A DNA stretch of 64,000 nucleotides from Acidobacteriota bacterium (GTDB taxonomy: Bacteria > Acidobacteriota > Terriglobia > Bryobacterales > Bryobacteraceae). The translations under genes and the position numbers were made by a program. A model generated the notes under the pieces. That model had not been told where the DNA came from, made no database searches, and saw only the letters and a list, made by a program, of their open reading frames with translations. Each line of letters begins with the position of its first letter. Positions within the stretch are counted from its first letter, which is position 1. Of the stretch, positions 50,338 to 57,679 are shown piece by piece. The stretch lies in contig JAFDVS010000024.1 in the NCBI GenBank assembly GCA_018268935.1, positions 32,393 to 96,392 on the forward strand. Reading direction: 5' to 3'.

Positions 50338-51981
50338 TCAGCGCAGCGGTTCGGGAACCGCCGCCCCATCCGCGCGCGAGTCTGAAGCCCCCATCATGAC
50401 CTTGTTCTTCGCGTCGAACAGCACCGCATTTCCGCGTCCCATCCGCGCCGAATGCTCGCCCCGCACCTCTAAAACATGCCCTTTCGCCGACAGTCCCTGG
50501 ATCGCGCCAATCCCTACGCGAGACTCGATGGTGACGTTGCACCCCTTTGCATTCCCCTTCGTAAACCTCGGTGCTTCCAGTGCAGCCTGCAGGTTCAGTC
50601 CGTGGTCCACATAGTTCGAAACAAACTGCGCGTGTGCCAGCGGCTGGTTCGCCCCGCTCATGATTCCGAACCCGATGTGCACATCGCCCTTCTCCAGCAT
50701 CCCCGGAATAATCGTGTGGAACGGCCGCTTCCGCCCCGCCACCACATTCGGATGCTTCGCGTCCATGGTGAATCCCGCCGCACGGTTGTGAAGATGGAAC
50801 CCCATCCCTTCCACCACGATTCCCGATCCCCACAACGACGACACACTCTGAATCCAACTGGCGATGTTTCCCTCTTTGTCCACCACCGACAAGTACGTCG
50901 TATCGCTCGCAATCGGCTGCCCCGGCTTCGCATCGCAATTGGCCTGATCCTTGATCTGCTTCGCCCGCTCCGCCGCATACGGCTTCGCCAGCAGCGGTTC
51001 CACCGGCACCGTGGCGAACTTCGGATCCGCCACATAAGCCCCCAAATCCGAGTACGCCAGCTTCATCGCCTCGATCTTCGTGTGCAGCCAGTCGGCGTGC
51101 ATCGTCACCGGCCCAGGCTGGAAGCGCTCCATCAGGTTCAGCATGATCAACGCCGAGATGCCTTGCCCGTTCGGCGGCAGTTCCGACACGCGCCATCCGC
51201 GATAGTCCGTTGCAATCGGCGTCACCCATTCCGAACTGAACTGCGCCAGATCCTCGGCATTCATCACGCCGCCGTGCTTGCGCACCGTGTTCAGAATCGA
51301 CAGCGACAACTCGCCCTGATAATACTCACGCGGCCCATTCGCCGCAATCAGCTTCAGTGCCTTCGCCAACCCCGGATTCTTGAAAATCTCCCCCATCTGC
51401 GGTGCGCGCCCCTTTGGCTGAAACACCGCCTTGCTCTCCGGCCGGCCTTTCATTCGCGGCGAATCCCAGCTTCCGGAATCCATCTCCTGCACCGGGAATC
51501 CGTTCTCTGCGTAATGAATCGCCGCCGTGAACAGATTCTTCCAGGGCAGCTTCCCGAACTTCTCGTGCATCTTCGCCCAGCCATCCACACACCCCGGCAC
51601 CGACACGCTGTCAATCCCTTCGCCCGGCATCGTCCGATGCCCCTTCTGCAACAGGTATTCCCGCGTCAGTCCCTTCGGCGCCCATCCGCTTCCGTTCAAT
51701 CCATGCAACTTCCCAGTCTTCGCCTCGCGATACAGCACAAACAAATCGCCGCCGATCCCATCCATCCCCGGCTCCACAACACCCAATACCGCATTCGCCG
51801 CAATCGCGGCATCCACGGCCGATCCGCCTTGCGCCAGAATCTGCGCCCCTGCCTGCGACGCCAACACTTGGCTTGTGGCCACAATGCCACCTTGGCTGAT
51901 CACCGTCGAACGTCCATGGGAACGGTCTCGCTGCCCGTACAAGGCGGAAACCAGAAACAGTGCGATGGCGAGTGGTTTCAT
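50338..51981 (-). CDS. ggt: Gamma-glutamyltransferase, secreted
   Basis: From ATG 51981 the precursor is 547 residues with a signal peptide (MKPLAIALFLVSALYG). It should self-cleave before the catalytic Thr in SDTTYLSVVD, giving large and small subunits, and then transfer or hydrolyse gamma-glutamyl groups from glutathione-like substrates in the periplasm. Large-subunit signatures are GGSAVDAAIAANAVLGVVEPGMDGIG-type residues and GGDLFVLY; the small subunit has SGIVVEGMGFHLHNR and GFGIMSGANQP. Neither the exact substrate nor a transport partner is evident. No Shine-Dalgarno sequence is visible; a TATACT (51999-51994, minus strand) lies 12 bases upstream of the ATG. Confidence 0.92.
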   Translation of the reverse strand: MKPLAIALFLVSALYGQRDRSHGRSTVISQGGIVATSQVLASQAGAQILAQGGSAVDAAIAANAVLGVVEPGMDGIGGDLFVLYREAKTGKLHGLNGSGWAPKGLTREYLLQKGHRTMPGEGIDSVSVPGCVDGWAKMHEKFGKLPWKNLFTAAIHYAENGFPVQEMDSGSWDSPRMKGRPESKAVFQPKGRAPQMGEIFKNPGLAKALKLIAANGPREYYQGELSLSILNTVRKHGGVMNAEDLAQFSSEWVTPIATDYRGWRVSELPPNGQGISALIMLNLMERFQPGPVTMHADWLHTKIEAMKLAYSDLGAYVADPKFATVPVEPLLAKPYAAERAKQIKDQANCDAKPGQPIASDTTYLSVVDKEGNIASWIQSVSSLWGSGIVVEGMGFHLHNRAAGFTMDAKHPNVVAGRKRPFHTIIPGMLEKGDVHIGFGIMSGANQPLAHAQFVSNYVDHGLNLQAALEAPRFTKGNAKGCNVTIESRVGIGAIQGLSAKGHVLEVRGEHSARMGRGNAVLFDAKNKVMMGASDSRADGAAVPEPLR

Positions 51982-51993
51982 GGGAAGAAGACC

Positions 51994-52008
51994 AGTATAT
52001 GCTACGTT
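51994..52008. promoter_or_regulatory. Divergent -10 candidates between ggt and the 52047 gene
   Basis: Minus-strand TATACT (51999-51994) could serve ggt. On the plus strand TGC-TACGTT (52000-52008) is an extended -10 candidate for the 52047 gene, with a leader of about 32 bases containing GAGGAG. Neither has a clear -35. Confidence 0.35.
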
Positions 52009-52046
52009 GAAAGTAGCCGCGTCCCTCTTAGAGGAGTTGAGAAGTA

Positions 52047-53249
52047 GTGTATCGTTTTGCAGTATCCGTTCTCTTGCTCGCAGGGCCGGCCTTCGCGGGT
52101 GAAGCCGAAGCCCTTGCCATCTCGGCAAATATCCAGGCCCGCCACCAGCCCTTCGCCACCATCCTCGATCCCTTCCTCGACGCCAACGGCAACGTCACCG
52201 GCTTCACCCGCTGTGGAGATTCCGCTATCTGGACCGGGCATTATCTGGCTGCCGAGGCTTTCCGCTATGGTGTCACGCGCCACCCCGAAGCCCGCCAGAA
52301 CGCCCTGAACGCAATCACCGGCATTCGTGCCCTCATGGAGGTCACCGGCAACAACACGCTCGCCCGCTGCGTCGTGCCCAAGGATTCCCCCTTCGCCGCC
52401 GGCATTCTCCAGGAAGAGGCGCACCACAAGATCGGTGAAGGAAGCTGGTTCGGCCGCCCCGCCTGGTGGATCGGCAACACCTCGCGCGATCAGTACGTAG
52501 GCATCTTCTTCGGGCTCGCCGTCACCTGGGAGGTCATCGACGATCCTGGCATCCGCGCCATGGCCGTCGATCTCGTCACGCGCCTTCTCGATCGGCTGCT
52601 CGACGACGATTGGTCCATCAAGGCGCCCGACGGGGAAACCAGCACCGTCTTCTGGCTTCGCCCCGATCAGAAACTCAATCTGCTCGCCATCGGCGCCAAG
52701 CTCAATAACCCCCGCTATAACTCCAAGTATGGCTGGCAGCGCTTCCTCGAAGGCGGGCTCACCGGCGTACCCATCGTTGCCGAACTCGCCGATCAACACA
52801 ACAGCTATTTCAAGTTCAACCTCGACGTCCTCACCTTCTATCACCTCATTCGTTTCGAAGGGAATCGCACCTACAAAGGCTGGTACACCGACGCCTACAA
52901 AACGCTCCGCCGCACCGTCGATGGCCACGGCAATGCCCACTTCAACATGATTGACCGTGCCATCCAGGGCGCCAACGCCGAACGCGATGCCGAAACGCGC
53001 CGCTTGCTCGACGAATGGCTCCAGCGCCCCCGCCGCGACAACGCCGTCGATTGGCGCGGCACTTACCCTTCCTGCTGGGAAGAGGATCGCGCCTGCGATC
53101 CCATTCCGGTACCCCAGCGCGTCCGCACCGACTTCCTCTGGCAACGCAGTCCGTTCCTTCTCTACGGTGGCGGCATCGGCAACATCGAAGGCGCAGGCAT
53201 CGACTACATCCTCCCCTACTGGATGGCGCGCTATTATGGCGTTCTATAG
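52047..53249 (+). CDS. Secreted protein of unknown function, mostly alpha-helical
   Basis: The 400-residue protein starts at GTG 52047, with GAGGAG about 10 bases upstream, and has a signal peptide ending near AFAG (residue 18). I do not recognise the family. It has regularly spaced Trp/Tyr-rich helices (SAIWTGHYLAAEAF, SWFGRPAWWIGN, DQYVGIFFGLAVTW, KYGWQRFLEGG) that suggest an alpha/alpha toroid, the fold of many polysaccharide lyases and glycosidases. Cys residues are few. Conserved-looking acidic and His residues (CGDSAIWTGH; EEAHHKIGEG) could be catalytic, but that is inference. It begins a run of three secreted proteins with 3- and 39-base gaps. Confidence 0.75.
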   Translation: MYRFAVSVLLLAGPAFAGEAEALAISANIQARHQPFATILDPFLDANGNVTGFTRCGDSAIWTGHYLAAEAFRYGVTRHPEARQNALNAITGIRALMEVTGNNTLARCVVPKDSPFAAGILQEEAHHKIGEGSWFGRPAWWIGNTSRDQYVGIFFGLAVTWEVIDDPGIRAMAVDLVTRLLDRLLDDDWSIKAPDGETSTVFWLRPDQKLNLLAIGAKLNNPRYNSKYGWQRFLEGGLTGVPIVAELADQHNSYFKFNLDVLTFYHLIRFEGNRTYKGWYTDAYKTLRRTVDGHGNAHFNMIDRAIQGANAERDAETRRLLDEWLQRPRRDNAVDWRGTYPSCWEEDRACDPIPVPQRVRTDFLWQRSPFLLYGGGIGNIEGAGIDYILPYWMARYYGVL

Positions 53250-53252
53250 AGG

Positions 53253-54710
53253 ATGTTGCTTCGGGTCGTCGTAGTTCTCATCGCCGTCACTCCGGCTTTC
53301 GCACAGGTCTGCCGCCTCTCCGTCGCCGGCCTCAATCGCGAGCGCCGCGCCATGGGCGCCATTTCCGCCGAATGCCCCGATCCGCTGCACACCGCCCCTT
53401 TCGGCAATTGGGGTGTCACCTCCAACTTCGGCGGCAAACTCAACGGCCATCAGTTCGATGGCTGGTGCCACGATATCCGCATCTGCGAAAACGACGGCTC
53501 CTGCCGCAACGTCTGCCGAGATGGTTGGTATGAATGGAATAGCTGCACCACCAACCCCCGCTTTCAAGCCCCGAATTGCACCCTCTACAACGCCAAGGAT
53601 TGCACCGAACAGGTCACCACCACAGGCATCAACGTTCTCGGTACCCAAACCGTGGACATCGGCGTTGCCTGTCCCTCCGCATCCCCCAGCAGCACCACAC
53701 TCGATCGCGGCGGCTGCAACGAAGTCCGCAATTACTCCCGCACCAACAACTTCATGTCGTTGTACGAACTCGATCCCATCACCGGCGACGAGCTCATCCA
53801 GACCATGTACTTTCCCGCCCTTCTTGTTGATCTGAAATGCAACGCCTGGGGCTGCCCGCCGACTGGCAGCAACTGGCTGCCTCCCCTTGCCTACGACAGT
53901 CCCACTTCGCCCGCCAAAGTCTTCGCCGAAATGGCCATGGTCGTCAACTCCGGCGCCTTCGTCGATCAAGGCAACGTCTGCCGCATCCCTCAACTCACCC
54001 TGCAAGCCGTTTCTTCTGCCACCCTGCAAGGCCCCACCGCCGCCACAGATTCCCTCGTCACCATCTTCAGCGGCGACGTCACTGCCTTCACCGAGCAACC
54101 CACCGGAGCATCGCTCCCCACCACACTGGGTGGCATCCAGGTGCGCATCACCGATTCCGGCAACACTGCGCGCCTGGCCCCCCTCGTCTACGTCTCCCCC
54201 CGTCAGATCAACCTCGTGCTTCCCACCGGCACACGCGAAGGTAGCGCTTCCATCGCCATCCTCGCAGGCAACACCACCCGCGCCGCCGGCAACATCCAGG
54301 TCACCCGCGTTCAACCCGGCATCTTCACCGCCAACGGCCAGGGAACGGGCGTAGCCGCCGCCGTCGGTATCCGTGTCGCTCCCGACGGCACGCAGACCCC
54401 GCAGCTTTCCTTCGCCTGTGTCGAAGGCGCCTGCAACCCCGTCCCACTCGACATGGGCAGCTCCGCCGAACAATTCGTGCTCTCCCTATACGGCACCGGC
54501 ATCCGCAACGTCGCCAACCTCGACACCGTCCGAGCCACCGTCAACGGCTTCTCCGTCCAAGTCCTTTACGCCGGCCGCCAGCCCACTTTCTCCGGCCTCG
54601 ACCAGGTGAATCTGCTCATCCCGAAAACCTTCGCTGGAGCGGGGATAGCTACCGTCCAACTCACCCTCGAAAGCCAGCCCTCCAACCCAGTGAATATTTG
54701 GTTGCGATAA
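53253..54710 (+). CDS. Secreted Cys-rich protein with C-terminal TIGR03437 domain
   Basis: The 485-residue protein has a signal peptide (VVVVLIAVTPAFA) and an N-terminal region (about 18-250) with roughly 14 Cys residues, for example WCHDIRICENDGSCRNVCRD and CTLYNAKDCTEQ, probably forming disulfides outside the cell. I do not recognise that region. The C-terminal part (about 255-485) is TIGR03437: LVTIFSGDVTAF, YVSPRQINLVLPTG, VQPGIFTANGQG and LDQVNLLIPKTFAGAG. It starts 3 bases after the previous secreted protein, so both are likely in one transcript. Ribosome site is weak (GAGG next to ATG). Confidence 0.82.
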   Translation: MLLRVVVVLIAVTPAFAQVCRLSVAGLNRERRAMGAISAECPDPLHTAPFGNWGVTSNFGGKLNGHQFDGWCHDIRICENDGSCRNVCRDGWYEWNSCTTNPRFQAPNCTLYNAKDCTEQVTTTGINVLGTQTVDIGVACPSASPSSTTLDRGGCNEVRNYSRTNNFMSLYELDPITGDELIQTMYFPALLVDLKCNAWGCPPTGSNWLPPLAYDSPTSPAKVFAEMAMVVNSGAFVDQGNVCRIPQLTLQAVSSATLQGPTAATDSLVTIFSGDVTAFTEQPTGASLPTTLGGIQVRITDSGNTARLAPLVYVSPRQINLVLPTGTREGSASIAILAGNTTRAAGNIQVTRVQPGIFTANGQGTGVAAAVGIRVAPDGTQTPQLSFACVEGACNPVPLDMGSSAEQFVLSLYGTGIRNVANLDTVRATVNGFSVQVLYAGRQPTFSGLDQVNLLIPKTFAGAGIATVQLTLESQPSNPVNIWLR

Positions 54711-54749
54711 TGATGAAGCGATCAACCAGGCATTGTCGCTTTCTTGTTC

Positions 54750-55616
54750 ATGAAAGCACTTTTTGCCGCCTTTCTCGCCGGTGCCGTGCTGCTGCCGGCC
54801 ATCGATGCTCCCCTCGTCGCCGACGCCCATACCCGCGCCAGCCAGCCCGCCCTCAACAGCGGTTCGTTACCGCAACTTCAGATTGCACCAGGAGAATCGA
54901 ACTCCTTTTTTTCCTTTGACCTTACCGCTCTTCCCGCGGGTACTCTCCCATCTCAGGTGGCCAAAGCCACCCTCACCGTCTTCGTCAATCGCGTCGTTAC
55001 CGCCGGCTCTCTCTCGGCAGGCGCTGTGAACTTGTCCTGGACCGAGCAGACCCTCACCGCCAGCAATGCGCCGGCAATTCCAGTCAGCGCGGTCGCCTTG
55101 GCTTCTCAATCCAACTCCTTCGTCTCTTTCGACGTCACCAACGATGTCCGCAGTTGGATCGCAACTCCATCACTCAACAACGGCATAGGCATATCCTCCG
55201 CCACTGCCAGCGTCCTCATCGACAGCAAGGAAAACACCGCCACCAGCAAGCAGGCCAGGCTTGAGATCACCCTCGCTGGTCCTCAAGGGGCTCCCGGCGC
55301 CACTGGAGCTCGCGGCCTGACGGGCCTCACCGGAGCCACCGGTCCCACTGGACCCTCTAGTCTCGCCGGCCTGATCGCCGCATTTTCCGGTACCTTCACC
55401 GTGGCCAACGGCACAGCGCAACAGGGCAACCTCAGTTGCCCCGTAACCTACCCAATCCTCGTGTCCGGCGGTTGCGGATTTACCCTGGGCGCCGACAATA
55501 TCTCCGTCCTCAGATCCGCCCCAGCCGACAACACGCTGAACGTCTGGCAATGTATGGCCCGCAACACCAGCGGCACTAACAGAACAATGGAAGTATTCGT
55601 GATTTGTAGCAAATAG
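54750..55616 (+). CDS. Secreted DNRLRE-domain protein with a short collagen-like stretch
   Basis: From ATG 54750 the protein is 288 residues with a signal peptide (about 1-20). Residues about 21-175 form a DNRLRE domain, a beta-sandwich of extracellular proteins (ADAHTRASQP, AKATLTVFVNRV, FVSFDVTNDVRSWI). Nine Gly-x-y triplets follow at 177-203, a collagen-like triple-helix segment that would drive trimerisation, and then a C-terminal domain with four Cys (NLSCP, GGCGF, WQCMA, VICSK). This head-stalk plan resembles trimeric surface fibres or phage-tail-like adhesins. Function unknown. It follows the Cys-rich TIGR03437 gene, and its stop is 7 bases from the convergent oxidoreductase stop. Confidence 0.8.
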   Translation: MKALFAAFLAGAVLLPAIDAPLVADAHTRASQPALNSGSLPQLQIAPGESNSFFSFDLTALPAGTLPSQVAKATLTVFVNRVVTAGSLSAGAVNLSWTEQTLTASNAPAIPVSAVALASQSNSFVSFDVTNDVRSWIATPSLNNGIGISSATASVLIDSKENTATSKQARLEITLAGPQGAPGATGARGLTGLTGATGPTGPSSLAGLIAAFSGTFTVANGTAQQGNLSCPVTYPILVSGGCGFTLGADNISVLRSAPADNTLNVWQCMARNTSGTNRTMEVFVICSK

Positions 55617-55623
55617 CGGACTC

Positions 55624-56802
55624 TCAGGCCCGCTCCATACGCCGCGCCGCCTCATTAAACTTGATCCGGCGCCCGGACTTCAGCGACTCCATCGCCATGC
55701 ACAGCGCCACGTTCGAGTAGTGCACCTTCTCCACCGTCGCCGTCGGCTGCTGCCGTGTCTTCACGCACTCCAGGAAATTCCGGATGTGATGCCGCACCGC
55801 CGCATTAAACGCCCCCGGCTGCTTCAATTCTTGGTCCGGCTTCGGATCCAACACCTTCGGATTTTCCTTGAACAGCGCATACGACTCGCGCCCCACATCG
55901 AACCGCGCCTTGTCTCCGTGAAACTGCTTCAACTGGTCGTTCGTCAACGGATACCGCATCGCCTTATAGCCCAGCGTGAAAATCGCGAAATGGTCCGGAT
56001 GCTCAATCGTCATCGTGCACGTCTCCGGCACTTCCGCCCCGGCGATATTCGGCTTCATCCCCGTCGCCGTCACCGCCAGCGGGAACTTCGAATTCATGAA
56101 CCAGCTGATCGCATCCACCACGTGCGCCGCCTGCCCGATCAGCAGCCCGCCCGAATAATCCCAGTACCAATACCAATTGAACATCCGCTCCGAAGTCATC
56201 GGAACCTTCGGTGTCGATCCCAGCCACTGGTTCCAATCGAGCTTCCCTTCAATTTTCCGGCTGCTGAACGACGAAGTGTGATTCAGCCACCAGCTATTCA
56301 CCAGCCGCACCGTCCCCAGCGTCCCCGAATCCATGATCTGCTTTGCTTCCAGAAACAACGGCATACTCCGCCGCTGTGTCCCCACCTGCACAATACGATT
56401 CGTACGTTTCACCGCGTCAATCATCCGGTAGCCTTCCTCCACCGTGTGGCAGAGCGGCTTCTCCACATACACATCCTTGCCTGCTTGCACCGCGTCAATC
56501 GTCATCTGCGCGTGCCAGTGGTCCGGCGTAGCCACCACCACCACGTCAATCGACTTGTCGTCCAGCAGCTTCTTGTAATTGTCGTAAGCCTTTGCGCCCG
56601 TCGAAGCCACCTTCAGGCCCGCGTTCAGATTGGTTTCGTAGACGTCGCACACTGCGGCCATCTCCACGCCAATCTCCTTGAACTCCCCGGTCAGTAGCCG
56701 GCCACGGCCCCCCGACCCGATAATTCCTCCCCGAACGCGATCGGCGGCAGAGAGCAGGCTCGCTGCGCCCGCGGCAAGTGCGGTACGTCTCAGCATGGTC
56801 AT
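55624..56802 (-). CDS. Gfo/Idh/MocA family oxidoreductase
   Basis: The 392-residue protein has a short hydrophobic N-terminus ([17 protein letters not shown]) followed by a Rossmann motif ([11 protein letters not shown]), the [11 protein letters not shown] motif, and the substrate domain ([30 protein letters not shown]). The start shows RR followed by a hydrophobic run, so Tat export is probable. The family oxidises sugars or inositol derivatives with NAD(P). An AAGGA site precedes ATG 56802, and a perfect -10 TATAAT lies on the minus strand at 56817-56812. The promoter is interleaved with that of the divergent dienelactone hydrolase gene. Confidence 0.9.
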   Translation of the reverse strand: MTMLRRTALAAGAASLLSAADRVRGGIIGSGGRGRLLTGEFKEIGVEMAAVCDVYETNLNAGLKVASTGAKAYDNYKKLLDDKSIDVVVVATPDHWHAQMTIDAVQAGKDVYVEKPLCHTVEEGYRMIDAVKRTNRIVQVGTQRRSMPLFLEAKQIMDSGTLGTVRLVNSWWLNHTSSFSSRKIEGKLDWNQWLGSTPKVPMTSERMFNWYWYWDYSGGLLIGQAAHVVDAISWFMNSKFPLAVTATGMKPNIAGAEVPETCTMTIEHPDHFAIFTLGYKAMRYPLTNDQLKQFHGDKARFDVGRESYALFKENPKVLDPKPDQELKQPGAFNAAVRHHIRNFLECVKTRQQPTATVEKVHYSNVALCMAMESLKSGRRIKFNEAARRMERA

Positions 56803-56811
56803 TCCTTCTGC

Positions 56812-56839
56812 ATTATACGCCTGCCCCCATTGCTACAAT
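56812..56839. promoter_or_regulatory. Interleaved divergent promoters: TATAAT (minus) and TGC-TACAAT (plus)
   Basis: Minus-strand TATAAT (56817-56812) has TTGTAG 15 bases upstream (56838-56833) as a rough -35. Those same bases contain the plus-strand extended -10, TGC-TACAAT (56831-56839), of the dienelactone hydrolase gene. Plus-strand transcription would start near 56846, three bases before ATG 56849. Confidence 0.5.
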
Positions 56840-56848
56840 CGCCGTAAA

Positions 56849-57679
56849 ATGAACCCCCGCCGTGAATTCCTCACCACCCACCTGCCCGCCGGCTTTGCCC
56901 TCGCCGTCCAACCCATCGCCGCCCAAACCACCATCACCACCGATACCCGTCTGCTGACCGCCGGCGAAGTGCAAATCCCCACCAAAGACGGGCGCCGCAT
57001 GCCCGCCTATCGAGCCGTCCCATCCCGTGGGAAGAACTACCCCGTCGTCCTCGTCATTGAAGAAATCTTCGGCGTCCACGAATACATCAAGGACGTCTGC
57101 CGCCGCCTCGCCAAACTTGGCTACATGGCCATCGCCCCCGACCTGTTCCTCCGCCAGGGCGACCCTTCATCCCTCACCAACATTCAGGACATCATCTCGC
57201 AGGTAATCTCCAAAGTCCCCGACGAGCAGGTGCTCTCTGACCTCGATGCCACCCTCGAATGGGCCGCCCAACAACACGCCGATACAGGCAAAGCCGCCAT
57301 CACCGGATTCTGCTGGGGCGGACGCATTACCTGGCTCTACGCCGCCCACCAGCCCAAAGTGAAAGCCGGCGCCGCCTGGTATGGTGTCCTCGTCCGGCAG
57401 CCCACTCCGCTCCAGCCGCAACACCCCATCCACATCGCGGCAAGCCTCAAAATCCCGGTTCTCGGCCTCTATGGCGAAAAGGACACCGGCATCCCCATCG
57501 ACACCGTTGCGCAGATGCGCGAAGCCCTCAAGCAAGGCGTCAGCGGATCTCAGATCATCGTCTACCCCAACGCACCGCACGGCTTTCATGCCGACTACCG
57601 CGAAAGCTATCGCAAGGCCGAAGCCGAAGACGCATGGCGCCGGATGCTCGCCTGGTTTAAGAAATTCGGCGTCGCTTAG
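56849..57679 (+). CDS. Dienelactone hydrolase family protein, Tat-exported
   Basis: The 276-residue protein has a Tat-type N-terminus ([19 protein letters not shown]) and an alpha/beta-hydrolase fold of the dienelactone hydrolase group. The triad is complete: Cys155 in GFCWGG, Asp212 in YGEKDTG, His244 in PHGFH, and the Glu-Glu pair at 71-72 ([11 protein letters not shown]) corresponds to the family's auxiliary Glu. It should hydrolyse a lactone or ester; the substrate is open. The mRNA may be leaderless. The stop overlaps the convergent GGDEF-EAL gene by 23 bases. Confidence 0.92.
   Translation: MNPRREFLTTHLPAGFALAVQPIAAQTTITTDTRLLTAGEVQIPTKDGRRMPAYRAVPSRGKNYPVVLVIEEIFGVHEYIKDVCRRLAKLGYMAIAPDLFLRQGDPSSLTNIQDIISQVISKVPDEQVLSDLDATLEWAAQQHADTGKAAITGFCWGGRITWLYAAHQPKVKAGAAWYGVLVRQPTPLQPQHPIHIAASLKIPVLGLYGEKDTGIPIDTVAQMREALKQGVSGSQIIVYPNAPHGFHADYRESYRKAEAEDAWRRMLAWFKKFGVA

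Noticed and set aside
50476..52047. 523-codon open frame on the plus strand
   Set aside because: It is antisense to gamma-glutamyltransferase, whose catalytic motif is intact. The translation is Arg/His-rich without a domain.
52002..53144. 380-codon open frame on the minus strand
   Set aside because: It is antisense to the secreted 400-residue protein, which has a signal peptide and a ribosome site. The shadow is a Gly/Val/Asp-rich sequence typical of the complement of GC-rich genes.
53244..54473. 409-codon open frame on the minus strand
   Set aside because: It is antisense to the Cys-rich TIGR03437 gene and is Gly/Ala/Asp-rich with no recognisable domain.
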